Assembly (NCBI RefSeq): GCF_000379845.1
Contig: NZ_KB903771.1
Span: 119,532-183,531, forward strand
Direction: 5' to 3'
Length of the DNA: 64,000 bases
DNA from: Moraxella boevrei DSM 14165
GTDB taxonomy: Bacteria > Pseudomonadota > Gammaproteobacteria > Pseudomonadales > Moraxellaceae
The notes beneath the pieces were generated by a model. The model had not been told where the DNA came from. It worked only from the letters and a program-made list of their open reading frames with translations, and made no database searches. The position numbers and the translations under genes are program-made. This document shows positions 8,489 to 16,253 of the stretch, one piece after another; position 1 is the stretch's first letter; every line of letters begins with the position of its first letter.

Positions 8489-9844
8489 ATGGAACTGATT
8501 CGGGTTAAAAAATTCTTACTTCGCCAACTGCGTTATCCAGAATTTTTGGTTATTTTAGTCATTGCACTATATCTTGGGGCGATAGTACAACCGCTCGGGT
8601 ATCAGTTAGCGTTTTTTGGTCTAATGACCGCAAGCCTGATTATCACCTTTATCACCACGCAAAAAAGCCGTGGCTTAGCCTTTGACGCCCTATCGCTATT
8701 ATTATTAGCCACCATGTTGGGGTTTTTCCAGCTCACTTATGTGCCATCCATTTGTTTGTGGTTAATCTTGGCATACCGTTTATTTTTGGTAAAACAAAAA
8801 AACTTCACCACCTTACTCGCTGTCGGTTCCATCAGCGTGGTAATTTTGGTATTGTTGGTTTTGCCTAGTATAGGTTGGCAAATTCAGTTAGCACAAAAAC
8901 AACTATCCATTTTAAGTAATATTAGCTTGATATTAGCCGCCTTAATGTTTTTGCATCAAATGTGGTACTTATTAACAAAAGTTCAATATTTAACTGAAAA
9001 CCAACAAAAAACGCAAGACCGACTACAAGGTATGGTCTCAAGAGTAAATAAACTTTCACGCTTTTTACCACCCCAAGTTTGGCAACCAATTATCCAACAA
9101 AACAAAAATGTCTCGGTAATTAACCAACGCCGAAAATTAACGATTTTTTTCTCTGATATTGTCGGGTTTACCGATTTATCAGATAGTATCAGCCCTGACC
9201 ATTTGGCAAATATTCTCAATACTTATTTTGATGCGATGACCAAAATTACCCAAAAATATGGGGCAACGCTAGATAAATTTATCGGTGATGGCTTGCTATG
9301 TTTTTTTGGTGATAATCCTGATAGCAACGAACGAGATGATGCGTTACGCTGTGCAATGATGGCGATTGAAATGCGTCGTGAAATGCAGGTACTACGCCAA
9401 CAATGGCGGTTGCTCGGTTTTGACGGTTTGTATGTGCGGATTGGTATTAATACGGGCTATTGCTATGTTGGCAACTTTGGTAGCCACAACCGTATGACTT
9501 ATACGCTGATTGGCAAAGAAGCGAATTTTGCTTCTCGTTTGGAGTCGGCGGCAAAACCCAATCAAATTTTAATTAGCGAAAGTACTTATAATCTAATTTC
9601 GCATAAATTACGCTGTCAAATTGTCGGACAAGTGCGACTCAAAGGCTTGCAAAACCCTGTTATGGTGTGGGAAGTGCTAGACCCACAAAAAAACGATATC
9701 CGCAATCAAGATAACTGGGTGGATTATCAGCTGTCAGGGTTCAATCTGCATTTAAACTTTAAAGATATTCGTAATTATGATAAACGCACGATTGTAAATC
9801 ATCTAAATCATGCGTTGGATTTGTTGGATAAAAAGCTAAATTAA
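8489..9844 (+). CDS. Membrane-bound class III adenylate cyclase (CyaB-like)
   Basis: A 451-residue protein with about six hydrophobic helices in residues 15-165 and a cytosolic class III cyclase domain at about 210-400. The two metal-binding aspartates are visible: D223 in FFSDIVGFTDLSD and D267 in LDKFIGDG. K263 occupies the adenine-selecting lysine position. The segment MTYTLIGKEANFASRLES resembles Pseudomonas aeruginosa CyaB (which has IGREVN), supporting cAMP rather than cGMP synthesis. The membrane part has no recognisable sensor motif. In pseudomonads and Acinetobacter this enzyme type supplies cAMP to Vfr for twitching and virulence control; whether that holds here cannot be seen. It follows the HIT gene by 13 bp. 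Confidence 0.88.
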   Translation: MELIRVKKFLLRQLRYPEFLVILVIALYLGAIVQPLGYQLAFFGLMTASLIITFITTQKSRGLAFDALSLLLLATMLGFFQLTYVPSICLWLILAYRLFLVKQKNFTTLLAVGSISVVILVLLVLPSIGWQIQLAQKQLSILSNISLILAALMFLHQMWYLLTKVQYLTENQQKTQDRLQGMVSRVNKLSRFLPPQVWQPIIQQNKNVSVINQRRKLTIFFSDIVGFTDLSDSISPDHLANILNTYFDAMTKITQKYGATLDKFIGDGLLCFFGDNPDSNERDDALRCAMMAIEMRREMQVLRQQWRLLGFDGLYVRIGINTGYCYVGNFGSHNRMTYTLIGKEANFASRLESAAKPNQILISESTYNLISHKLRCQIVGQVRLKGLQNPVMVWEVLDPQKNDIRNQDNWVDYQLSGFNLHLNFKDIRNYDKRTIVNHLNHALDLLDKKLN

Positions 9845-9950
9845 TACTATAAAAAAATTCATTCGCATTGACCCTATCGATGTGTAGAAAAATCATAAAT
9901 CGTTATGGTCCGGCAAGCTTATCATAAACGGCTTCTCATTTTTGTAAAAT

Positions 9951-10289
9951 TTAATGACCTTCTGACGCGTGGTTCAAGGTATATTTTGGAATTTCAATGG
10001 TTAAATTTTCGTCCGTCATAAAGCATTGACAAGACAGGCGAGAATTTGGCTCCAATCCCCAAGCACGGTCTAACAAATCGGCTTCAATATCGTCCATTTC
10101 TTCAAGACTATTAAAACCTTTTCGCACGACCACATGGCAAGTGGTACAAGCCTTCGAACAATCGCAAGCGTGCTCAATTTTTATCCCATTTTCTAACAAA
10201 CCTTCGCATAGATTATCGCCAACATTGAGCTCAATCTCTGTACCGTTTGGGCAAATTTCATGGTGGGGTAAAATGGTTACTTTTGGCAT
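9951..10289 (-). CDS. fdx: 2Fe-2S ferredoxin of the ISC system
   Basis: A 112-residue adrenodoxin-type ferredoxin. Cluster ligands are C42, C48, C51 and C87 in the CX5CX2C...C spacing, within HACDCSKACTTCHVV and LSCQCF. There are two extra cysteines, C44 and C89. It supplies electrons to iron-sulfur cluster assembly on IscU and works with HscA, HscB and IscS. It is the last gene of the isc operon, 27 bp after hscA. The length matches E. coli Fdx (111). Confidence 0.95.
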   Translation of the reverse strand: MPKVTILPHHEICPNGTEIELNVGDNLCEGLLENGIKIEHACDCSKACTTCHVVVRKGFNSLEEMDDIEADLLDRAWGLEPNSRLSCQCFMTDENLTIEIPKYTLNHASEGH

Positions 10290-10316
10290 GGTATTTCCTA
10301 TTTTTCAATATTTGTG

Positions 10317-12239
10317 TTACGATTTCACCCAATCTGCTGTGGTTGTACCTGTCATACTATCACTAACGGCTTGGTTCATAATCAAACTGGCAAATTCATC
10401 ACTATGAGTTTTTAGCTGTACAACTGCGGTATCAAGCACATTTTTATCATGTTGTTCAATGGCTTGACGAACGTTTTGCATGGCATTTTGTAATTTGGTT
10501 AATTGAGATTGACTTAACAATCTTTCAAATTCTAATAAAGCAGAATCAATGGCCAACAATTCTCGCCCTGCTTCGACTTCTGCTTCAATCAGACTGCGTT
10601 GTTCACGGTCAAACATGGCATTATCAAAGCCTGCTTGCAGTAGTTTTTCTTGTTCACTTTCGGACAGTCCATAAGATGGTTTGACCGAAATTTCGCTTTG
10701 TTTGCCTGTGGTGAGTTCTTGGGCTGTTACGGTGAGTTGTCCGTCTGCATCAATGGCAAAAGTTACTTCAATGCGTACCAAACCTGCTTTCATGGCTGGG
10801 ATATCGGTGAGTTTAAACTGCCCCAATGAGCGATTATCTTTGATGGTTTCACGCTCGCCTTGAACCACATGGATTATCATCGCATTTTGATAATCTTGAT
10901 AAGTAGTAAACACTTGTTTACGTTTCACAGGGATGGGTGTGTTGCGTGGAATAATGACTTCGGTCAGCCCACCCATCGTCTCAAGCCCAAGCGACAACGG
11001 CGTTACATCAAGGAGTAACACACTATTTTGTTGCTCATTGATAAGCTGGTCGGCATATTTACTCGCCCCCAACGCTACCACTTCATCTGGATTGATACGG
11101 CAAAGCGGTTTTTTGGCAAAATTTTGTTCAACCAATTGTTGAATAATTGGCATTCTGGTAGAACCACCCACCAAAACAATCTCATCTAACTGACTTTTAT
11201 CCAGTTTGGCATCTCGTAACACTTGTTCACAAACTACCAACGTTCTATCAGTTACAGGTTTGATAATTTCAGCAACGATTTGATTGTTTAATTCTGCTTG
11301 ATAAACTTTACTATCAATCTGAATGGTGGTTTTTACCGTTTCTTGATTGGTTAATTGCTCTTTATATTGGCGAGCTTGCACATTAATCACTTGTTTTTGT
11401 TGGTTATCAATATTTTTTGGGTCAATACCCGTTTGTTTGATTAAATAATTGGCAATTAAACGGTCAATATCATCACCGCCCAACGCACTATTTCCGCCAG
11501 TCGCCAAGACTTCGTACACACCGTGATTTAATCGTAATACAGACACATCAAACGTGCCACCGCCCAAATCATAAATCAAATGATACGCCTGTTTATCATT
11601 TTTATTCAAGCCATAGGCCATAGCGGCAGCGGTCGGCTCATTGAGCAAACGGATAACGTGCAAACCAATCAATTTGGCGGAATCTTTGGTTGCTTGGCGT
11701 TGTGCTTCGTCAAAATAGGCAGGTACGGTAATCACCGCTCCAACGATACTGTTATCAGGTAGGGCAGTTTTGGCTCTAGCATACAAATGTTGCAGAATTA
11801 ATGACGAAATTTCTACAGGATTTTTTGCGCCTTGTGGCGTGGCAATACTCGGCATAAATCCATCATCACCGACCAACTCATAAGGGTGATTAAATTTAAT
11901 ATCGGCTCGAGAACGCCCCATAAAACGCTTGACGGAACGAATGGTATACTGTGGCAATTGTTCTGCCATTTTTTCGGCAAAACTACCGACGAATGTTTGG
12001 TCATTGCCCTGCTCATCCTTGCCAAAATATACCACAGAAGGCAACAATTTTTGACAATCAATACTTTGTTCAATGTGTCCTGATTGACATTCACCGACTT
12101 TATCGCCAATCACTTGCGGTTCGCCAGAACGCACCACAGCAACGAGCGAACGAGTTGTCCCTAAGTCAATACCTAAGGCATAACGGTGGGCATGGGGTTT
12201 AGCACTTTGGTTGGGTTCTGCAATTTGTAATAAAGACAT
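10317..12239 (-). CDS. hscA: Fe-S protein assembly chaperone HscA
   Basis: A 640-residue Hsp70-class chaperone dedicated to iron-sulfur assembly. The nucleotide-binding domain opens with GIDLGTTRSLVAVV and includes DLGGGTFDVSVL and VLVGGSTRMPIIQQLV. The substrate-binding domain begins after LLLDVTPLSLGLETMGG at about 400 and ends in a helical lid. It binds the LPPVK motif of IscU, which is present in the IscU encoded upstream in the same operon, and releases the cluster with HscB stimulating ATP hydrolysis. The length is slightly above E. coli HscA (616). The gene follows hscB after a 121-bp gap that holds a double palindrome, an unusually wide gap inside this operon. Confidence 0.96.
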   Translation of the reverse strand: MSLLQIAEPNQSAKPHAHRYALGIDLGTTRSLVAVVRSGEPQVIGDKVGECQSGHIEQSIDCQKLLPSVVYFGKDEQGNDQTFVGSFAEKMAEQLPQYTIRSVKRFMGRSRADIKFNHPYELVGDDGFMPSIATPQGAKNPVEISSLILQHLYARAKTALPDNSIVGAVITVPAYFDEAQRQATKDSAKLIGLHVIRLLNEPTAAAMAYGLNKNDKQAYHLIYDLGGGTFDVSVLRLNHGVYEVLATGGNSALGGDDIDRLIANYLIKQTGIDPKNIDNQQKQVINVQARQYKEQLTNQETVKTTIQIDSKVYQAELNNQIVAEIIKPVTDRTLVVCEQVLRDAKLDKSQLDEIVLVGGSTRMPIIQQLVEQNFAKKPLCRINPDEVVALGASKYADQLINEQQNSVLLLDVTPLSLGLETMGGLTEVIIPRNTPIPVKRKQVFTTYQDYQNAMIIHVVQGERETIKDNRSLGQFKLTDIPAMKAGLVRIEVTFAIDADGQLTVTAQELTTGKQSEISVKPSYGLSESEQEKLLQAGFDNAMFDREQRSLIEAEVEAGRELLAIDSALLEFERLLSQSQLTKLQNAMQNVRQAIEQHDKNVLDTAVVQLKTHSDEFASLIMNQAVSDSMTGTTTADWVKS

Positions 12240-12316
12240 AGTTTAGCTAATCTATTTAAAAAATTCATCTGTTCTAGCAGATTTTGTGGATAATTTCATC
12301 TTTGTTTCGTCAAGCC

Positions 12317-12348
12317 TAAGATAAATCTTAAAGCTGGGATAAATCCCA
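12317..12348. repeat. Tandem double palindrome (REP-like) between hscB and hscA
   Basis: Two perfect palindromes of identical design lie 4 bp apart: TAAGAT-AA-ATCTTA (12317-12330) and TGGGAT-AA-ATCCCA (12335-12348). Each has 6-bp arms and an AA centre. The second has the form of dispersed intergenic repeats built on GTTGGGATTTATCCCA that I recognise from many gammaproteobacterial genomes. No U-run follows on the minus strand, so it is not a classical terminator. It may tune hscA expression or mRNA stability within the operon. Confidence 0.6.
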
Positions 12349-12360
12349 ACCTACAAAAAA

Positions 12361-12870
12361 TTAAACGTATAAAGCGTCATCGTCTAGCACGTTTGCCAAT
12401 TCATCAACTTTTTTTGCCAAGTCTTTGTCAATTTTGACCAAAAATTTAAGCTTTTGGGTAAAGTCAATCGCTGTTTGCCAATCCTGTTGTTGATAGGCTT
12501 GGTTAAAATGATGACTCATTTCTGCTAACCAGTCTTGTAATTTTTGGTTTAAAATCGGTAATTGTTGTTTATCACTTTCGTCAAGTTCAATGCGAAAGTC
12601 CATTGCCAAATCTAAAAAATCCAAATCACGGATAGATTGTTGTAATTTATCCGCTTGTTCTACCAACTCTAACAAGTGACTGGCTCGGCTATCAGGTGAT
12701 TTTAAGGTTTGATAGGCTTGGTTAATCACCGCAGACATTTGCTCGCTTTTTTGGGCGTTTACCACATCTGGGTGATATTGGCTTTGCAGAGTGCGTAGTT
12801 GTTCGTCCAATTTTTGTTGGTCAATAACAAAATCAGTTGGTAAGGCAAAAAGCTCAAAAAAATTCATCAT
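12361..12870 (-). CDS. hscB: Fe-S assembly co-chaperone HscB
   Basis: A 169-residue J-type co-chaperone. The N-terminal J domain carries the HPD motif at residues 33-35 (QYHPDVV), which stimulates the HscA ATPase. The C-terminal half is the three-helix IscU-binding domain (SRASHLLELVEQ onward). E. coli HscB has 171 residues. It follows iscA by 6 bp and precedes hscA, the usual order. The start at 12870 gives MMNFFELFALP, matching the family start; either of the two adjacent ATGs could be used. Confidence 0.95.
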   Translation of the reverse strand: MMNFFELFALPTDFVIDQQKLDEQLRTLQSQYHPDVVNAQKSEQMSAVINQAYQTLKSPDSRASHLLELVEQADKLQQSIRDLDFLDLAMDFRIELDESDKQQLPILNQKLQDWLAEMSHHFNQAYQQQDWQTAIDFTQKLKFLVKIDKDLAKKVDELANVLDDDALYV

Positions 12871-12876
12871 TTTTTA

Positions 12877-13197
12877 TCAAACCGTGAACGATTCACCACA
12901 ACCACATTCGCCTTTTTGGTTGGGGTTGGTAAATTTAAAGCCTTCGTTTAAGCCTTCTTTGACATAGTCCATTTGCAAGCCGTTTAAATAAACCATGCTT
13001 TTTGGGTCAACAAAAACGGATACGCCATTGCTTTCAAAACGTGTATCATTGCTATCGGCTTCATCAACAAATTCAAGCACATACGCCAAACCTGAACAGC
13101 CTGCAGTACGAACGCCCACACGAATGCCTGCACCGTGTCCACGATTTTCTAAAAAGTTTTTGACGTGTTGTGATGCTCGTTCGGTAAGTTGTATCAT
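12877..13197 (-). CDS. iscA: Iron-sulfur cluster assembly protein IscA
   Basis: A 106-residue A-type iron-sulfur carrier with the three invariant cysteines: C34 in [14 protein letters not shown] and C98 and C100 in GECGCGESF. It accepts clusters from IscU and passes them to 4Fe-4S apoproteins. It is one codon short of E. coli IscA (107). The gene lies 30 bp downstream of the Rid-family gene instead of directly after iscU, which is the notable rearrangement in this isc operon. Confidence 0.95.
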   Translation of the reverse strand: MIQLTERASQHVKNFLENRGHGAGIRVGVRTAGCSGLAYVLEFVDEADSNDTRFESNGVSVFVDPKSMVYLNGLQMDYVKEGLNEGFKFTNPNQKGECGCGESFTV

Positions 13198-13227
13198 ATC
13201 ATTATCTCATTTGCAAAAAAATGTGAA

Positions 13228-13620
13228 TTACTCATTAACGACTGCCATTGCATTCATTGTCATTAAAGCCCCTTGTTTGGGTAAGTCAGCAACAACAATC
13301 ACCGTTCTTGCAGGAAAATCGCCATTAAAAAATTCCATATATCCACGATTCATTTCGCTAAAATCATCAGTATTTTTTAAAAAAACATGAATATGTAAAA
13401 TATTTTTCAAATCAGCATTTACAGATTTTAGCATAGTCTGAAAATTTAACAGGATTTGTTTTGTTTGAGCGTAAGCGTCATCAGACTCAATCAAACCAGT
13501 TTTTGGATTAACCGCAGGCGTTCCAGAAATATGGATAAGATTGCCTGCTTTACTAAAATGGCTGTATGCACCGATTGGCTTAAACAAATTGTCAGGTGTA
13601 TAATTTTCAACCATACTCAT
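13228..13620 (-). CDS. Rid-family protein inserted in the isc operon
   Basis: A 130-residue RidA/YjgF/UK114-fold protein. Canonical RidA hydrolyses reactive enamines and imines from PLP-dependent dehydratases, in particular 2-aminoacrylate, which damages PLP enzymes. The carboxylate-binding arginine is present (R105 in FPARTVIVVADLP). The glutamate of the usual IEIEAIAV strand is replaced by asparagine: here MTMNAMAV with N123. Activity may therefore differ from the classical deaminase. It sits 24 bp after iscU and 30 bp before iscA and so is transcribed with the isc genes. IscS is a PLP enzyme acting on cysteine, so protection of IscS is a plausible but unproven role. The ATG at 13618-13620 or a second ATG two codons later may be used. 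Confidence 0.9.
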   Translation of the reverse strand: MSMVENYTPDNLFKPIGAYSHFSKAGNLIHISGTPAVNPKTGLIESDDAYAQTKQILLNFQTMLKSVNADLKNILHIHVFLKNTDDFSEMNRGYMEFFNGDFPARTVIVVADLPKQGALMTMNAMAVVNE

Positions 13621-13644
13621 TATCCTAGTTAAGATTATCTTAAA

Positions 13645-14028
13645 TTAAGCCGATACTTTGGACTGATAATCTTCAATCGCCGCTTTAATCGCATCTTCAG
13701 CGAGTACGGAACAATGCACTTTAACTGGTGGTAATGCCAACTCTTCGGCAATGTCTTTGTTTTTGATTTGTTGGGCTTCATCTAGGCTTTTGCCTTTGAG
13801 CCATTCAGTAACCAGCGAGCTTGATGCAATCGCTGAACCACAGCCGTAGGTTTTAAATTTGGCATCTTCAATGATGCCATCATCGCCGACTTGGATTTGC
13901 AGTCGCATGACATCACCACAGGCGGGTGCTCCCACCATACCTGTGCCAACGTTTTTGGCGTTTTTGTCAAGGTTTCCCACGTTGCGTGGATTTTCGTAAT
14001 GGTCAATGACTTGGTCTGAATATGCCAT
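13645..14028 (-). CDS. iscU: Fe-S cluster assembly scaffold IscU
   Basis: A 127-residue scaffold on which IscS-derived sulfur and iron are assembled into 2Fe-2S clusters. The conserved ligands C37 (PACGDV), C63 (YGCGSA) and C106 (VHCSVLAEDA) are present, with the HscA-recognition motif LPPVK at 99-103. I start at the ATG at 14028 (MAYSDQVIDHYENP), which matches the family start and has an AGAGAG upstream. The longer frame begins at a TTG and adds 21 non-conserved residues. The gene follows iscS by 90 bp, and the Rid-family gene follows it. Confidence 0.96.
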   Translation of the reverse strand: MAYSDQVIDHYENPRNVGNLDKNAKNVGTGMVGAPACGDVMRLQIQVGDDGIIEDAKFKTYGCGSAIASSSLVTEWLKGKSLDEAQQIKNKDIAEELALPPVKVHCSVLAEDAIKAAIEDYQSKVSA

Positions 14029-14118
14029 AGTTTTTCTCTCTTTTTGAATGCTTGGCAATTTACCTTGCAGTTTGAGCTTGGGAATTGCCAATTTAAATTT
14101 AAAATAGTTATTAGAAAA

Positions 14119-15336
14119 TCAGTGTTCTTGCCACTCAACTTTAGTTAAGTCAATGCCTTCTTTAAACATATCCCAAAGTGGTGATAATTCACGCAATTTT
14201 GCCACCGCACCACGCATTTGCTCAATGACTCGGTCAATATCAGCTTCAGTGGTATAACGTCCCAAACTAAAACGGATTGATGAATGTGCTAACTCATCGG
14301 TTAGTCCAATCGCACGAAGTACATAAGACGGCTCAAGCGTAGCTGATGTACAAGCTGAACCACTTGACACCGCCAAATCTTTTAACGACATCATCATGGA
14401 TTCGCCTTCCACATAGTTAAAACTGATATTGACGATGTTTGGAATGCTATGCTCTAAATCACCATTTAGATACACTTCTTCTAAGTCTTTTAAACCGTCC
14501 CACAATTTTTGGCGTAGTTTGGCGATGCGTGCTTCGTCTTCAGTCATACGCTCTTTAGCAACCGCAAAAGCTTCACCCATACCGACGATTTGATGGGTTG
14601 CCAGTGTGCCTGAACGCATACCACGCTCATGACCACCGCCGTGCGTTTGGGCTTTGACACGAATACGAGGTTTACGGCGAACGTATAACGCTCCAATACC
14701 TTTTGGACCATAGATTTTATGACCACTAAAACTCATCAAGTCAATTTTCATGGTTTCTAAATCAATTGGTGTTTTACCAGCAGCTTGGGCGGCATCTACA
14801 TGAAAAATAATGCCTTTTTCACGCAAAAATTCACCAATACTGGTAACATCTGTTAAGGTGCCTAACTCATTATTCACCATCATTAAACTTACCAAAATGG
14901 TGTCTTCACGCACGGCATTTTGCACTTGTTCAAGGGTGATTAAACCTGTTTTTTCGGTGGGTTCAATATAAGTAATTTCAAAACCTTGCGTTTCTAATTC
15001 ACGGCAAGTGTCTAACACTGCTTTGTGTTCAATTTTACTGGTAACAATGTGTTTGCCTTTACCACTATAAAACTGGGCAACGCCTTTAATAGCAAGGTTA
15101 TTTGACTCAGTCGCCCCAGAAGTAAACACAATTTCTCGTGGGTCGGCATTGATTAAATCGGCAACTTGACCACGAGCATTTTCAACCGCTTCTTCAGCTT
15201 GCCAGCCAAAGGCGTGCGAACGTGATGCAGGGTTACCAAAGATACCGTCAAAGGTCATATATTGCATCATTTTTTGGGCAACTTTTTCATCAATAGGGGT
15301 AGTTGCGGCGTAGTCTAAGTAAATAAGCTGGCTCAT
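14119..15336 (-). CDS. iscS: Cysteine desulfurase IscS
   Basis: A 405-residue PLP-dependent class V aminotransferase-fold enzyme that converts cysteine to alanine and passes the sulfur to IscU, TusA, ThiI and others. PLP is held by the lysine in SFSGHKIYG (K207). The mobile-loop catalytic cysteine is in [10 protein letters not shown] (around 329). [15 protein letters not shown] at 71-85 and HVDAAQAAG at 179-187 are further family motifs. The length is that of E. coli IscS (404). Its ATG overlaps the iscR stop by ATGA, so translation is probably coupled. Confidence 0.97.
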   Translation of the reverse strand: MSQLIYLDYAATTPIDEKVAQKMMQYMTFDGIFGNPASRSHAFGWQAEEAVENARGQVADLINADPREIVFTSGATESNNLAIKGVAQFYSGKGKHIVTSKIEHKAVLDTCRELETQGFEITYIEPTEKTGLITLEQVQNAVREDTILVSLMMVNNELGTLTDVTSIGEFLREKGIIFHVDAAQAAGKTPIDLETMKIDLMSFSGHKIYGPKGIGALYVRRKPRIRVKAQTHGGGHERGMRSGTLATHQIVGMGEAFAVAKERMTEDEARIAKLRQKLWDGLKDLEEVYLNGDLEHSIPNIVNISFNYVEGESMMMSLKDLAVSSGSACTSATLEPSYVLRAIGLTDELAHSSIRFSLGRYTTEADIDRVIEQMRGAVAKLRELSPLWDMFKEGIDLTKVEWQEH

Positions 15337-15953
15337 GCTAGCACGGTCTCCATAGGTTTTTTATTGGTTGTTGTTTGGTAGTTTTTTGAAAGTGGCATTG
15401 TATCATGACGTGATGATTTTTGCTTTACCACTTCAGTATTAATTTTATTTGGGTTTTTTTTTGCCGATTTTTCATCAAATTTTAACTGAATCAGCTGTTC
15501 ATCATTTTCTAGCATTCGGCATTGGCGTTCAGCGATATTGCGGATATTTTGTTTGTGAATTAATTCTGCCAAGGTGACATTGGACAAATATTGCTCAATA
15601 TGATTGGACAGCCCCGACCATAAATCATGGGTCAAACACATCGCACCGTCTTGGCAGTTGCCTTCGCCTTCACACGCTCGTGCATCAACGGATTCATCTA
15701 CTGCAGAAATAATATTCATCACACTAATTTGGTCAAGCGGTTTTGCCATGCGATAGCCACCCAACGCCCCACGTATACTCGTTACCAAGCCTTTTTTACG
15801 CAATTTCGAAAATAATTGTTCCAAATACGAAATGGATATTTCTTGGCGTTTTGCAATATCGGACAAAGACACCGCCACATCGTGCTGACTGTCTTGTAAT
15901 GCCAAGTCTAACAATGCTGTCACTGCATAGCGTCCACGAGTGGTTAACCGCAT
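15333..15953 (-). CDS. iscR: Fe-S cluster-sensing transcriptional regulator IscR
   Basis: A 206-residue Rrf2-family regulator. The winged helix occupies residues 1-75 ([19 protein letters not shown] and the [18 protein letters not shown] recognition region). The 2Fe-2S ligand cysteines are C94, C100 and C106 ([20 protein letters not shown]), equivalent to C92, C98 and C104 of E. coli IscR. Holo-IscR represses the isc operon, and apo- and holo-forms control other targets. Compared with E. coli IscR (162) it has a polar, lysine-rich C-terminal tail of about 45 residues of unknown function. A GGAG ribosome binding site precedes the ATG. A type 1 IscR site overlaps its promoter. Confidence 0.95.
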   Translation of the reverse strand: MRLTTRGRYAVTALLDLALQDSQHDVAVSLSDIAKRQEISISYLEQLFSKLRKKGLVTSIRGALGGYRMAKPLDQISVMNIISAVDESVDARACEGEGNCQDGAMCLTHDLWSGLSNHIEQYLSNVTLAELIHKQNIRNIAERQCRMLENDEQLIQLKFDEKSAKKNPNKINTEVVKQKSSRHDTMPLSKNYQTTTNKKPMETVLA

Positions 15954-16022
15954 AATTACTCCAGAATCTCAAAAAATAAATTAAAATTTGATAAAATAAA
16001 CCTATTATCTAACAATGTAGGT

Positions 16023-16056
16023 ATTATAAATAATTCCGACTTATTTAGTCAAGATT
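16023..16056 (-). promoter_or_regulatory. isc operon promoter overlapped by a type 1 IscR binding site
   Basis: On the minus strand TTGACT (16052-16047) and TATAAT (16028-16023) form a promoter with an 18-bp spacer, about 70 bp before the iscR ATG. The plus strand reads CCGACTTATTTAGTCAAG at 16036-16053. This matches every position of the core of the E. coli type 1 IscR consensus (YYGACTRWWWYAGTCRRS) except one R. The site covers the -35 element, so 2Fe-2S IscR would block RNA polymerase. A second half-site-like TTTAGTCAAT lies at 16061-16070. Confidence 0.85.
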
Positions 16057-16253
16057 TAAGTTTAGTCAATTTGATAAAACTTATGATTAGTTTTTTTTAT
16101 CATTTTGCTAAAATTTCTAAAAATTTTGATAAAACTTACCAAAATGACCGATTAGTCATAAACCAATCTATAGTTATGATGAAAAATACGTTAGATTAAT
16201 GCTTTTTAAAATTCACCTTTTATCAAATAATTTATCCAAAACAAGGAATTTTT

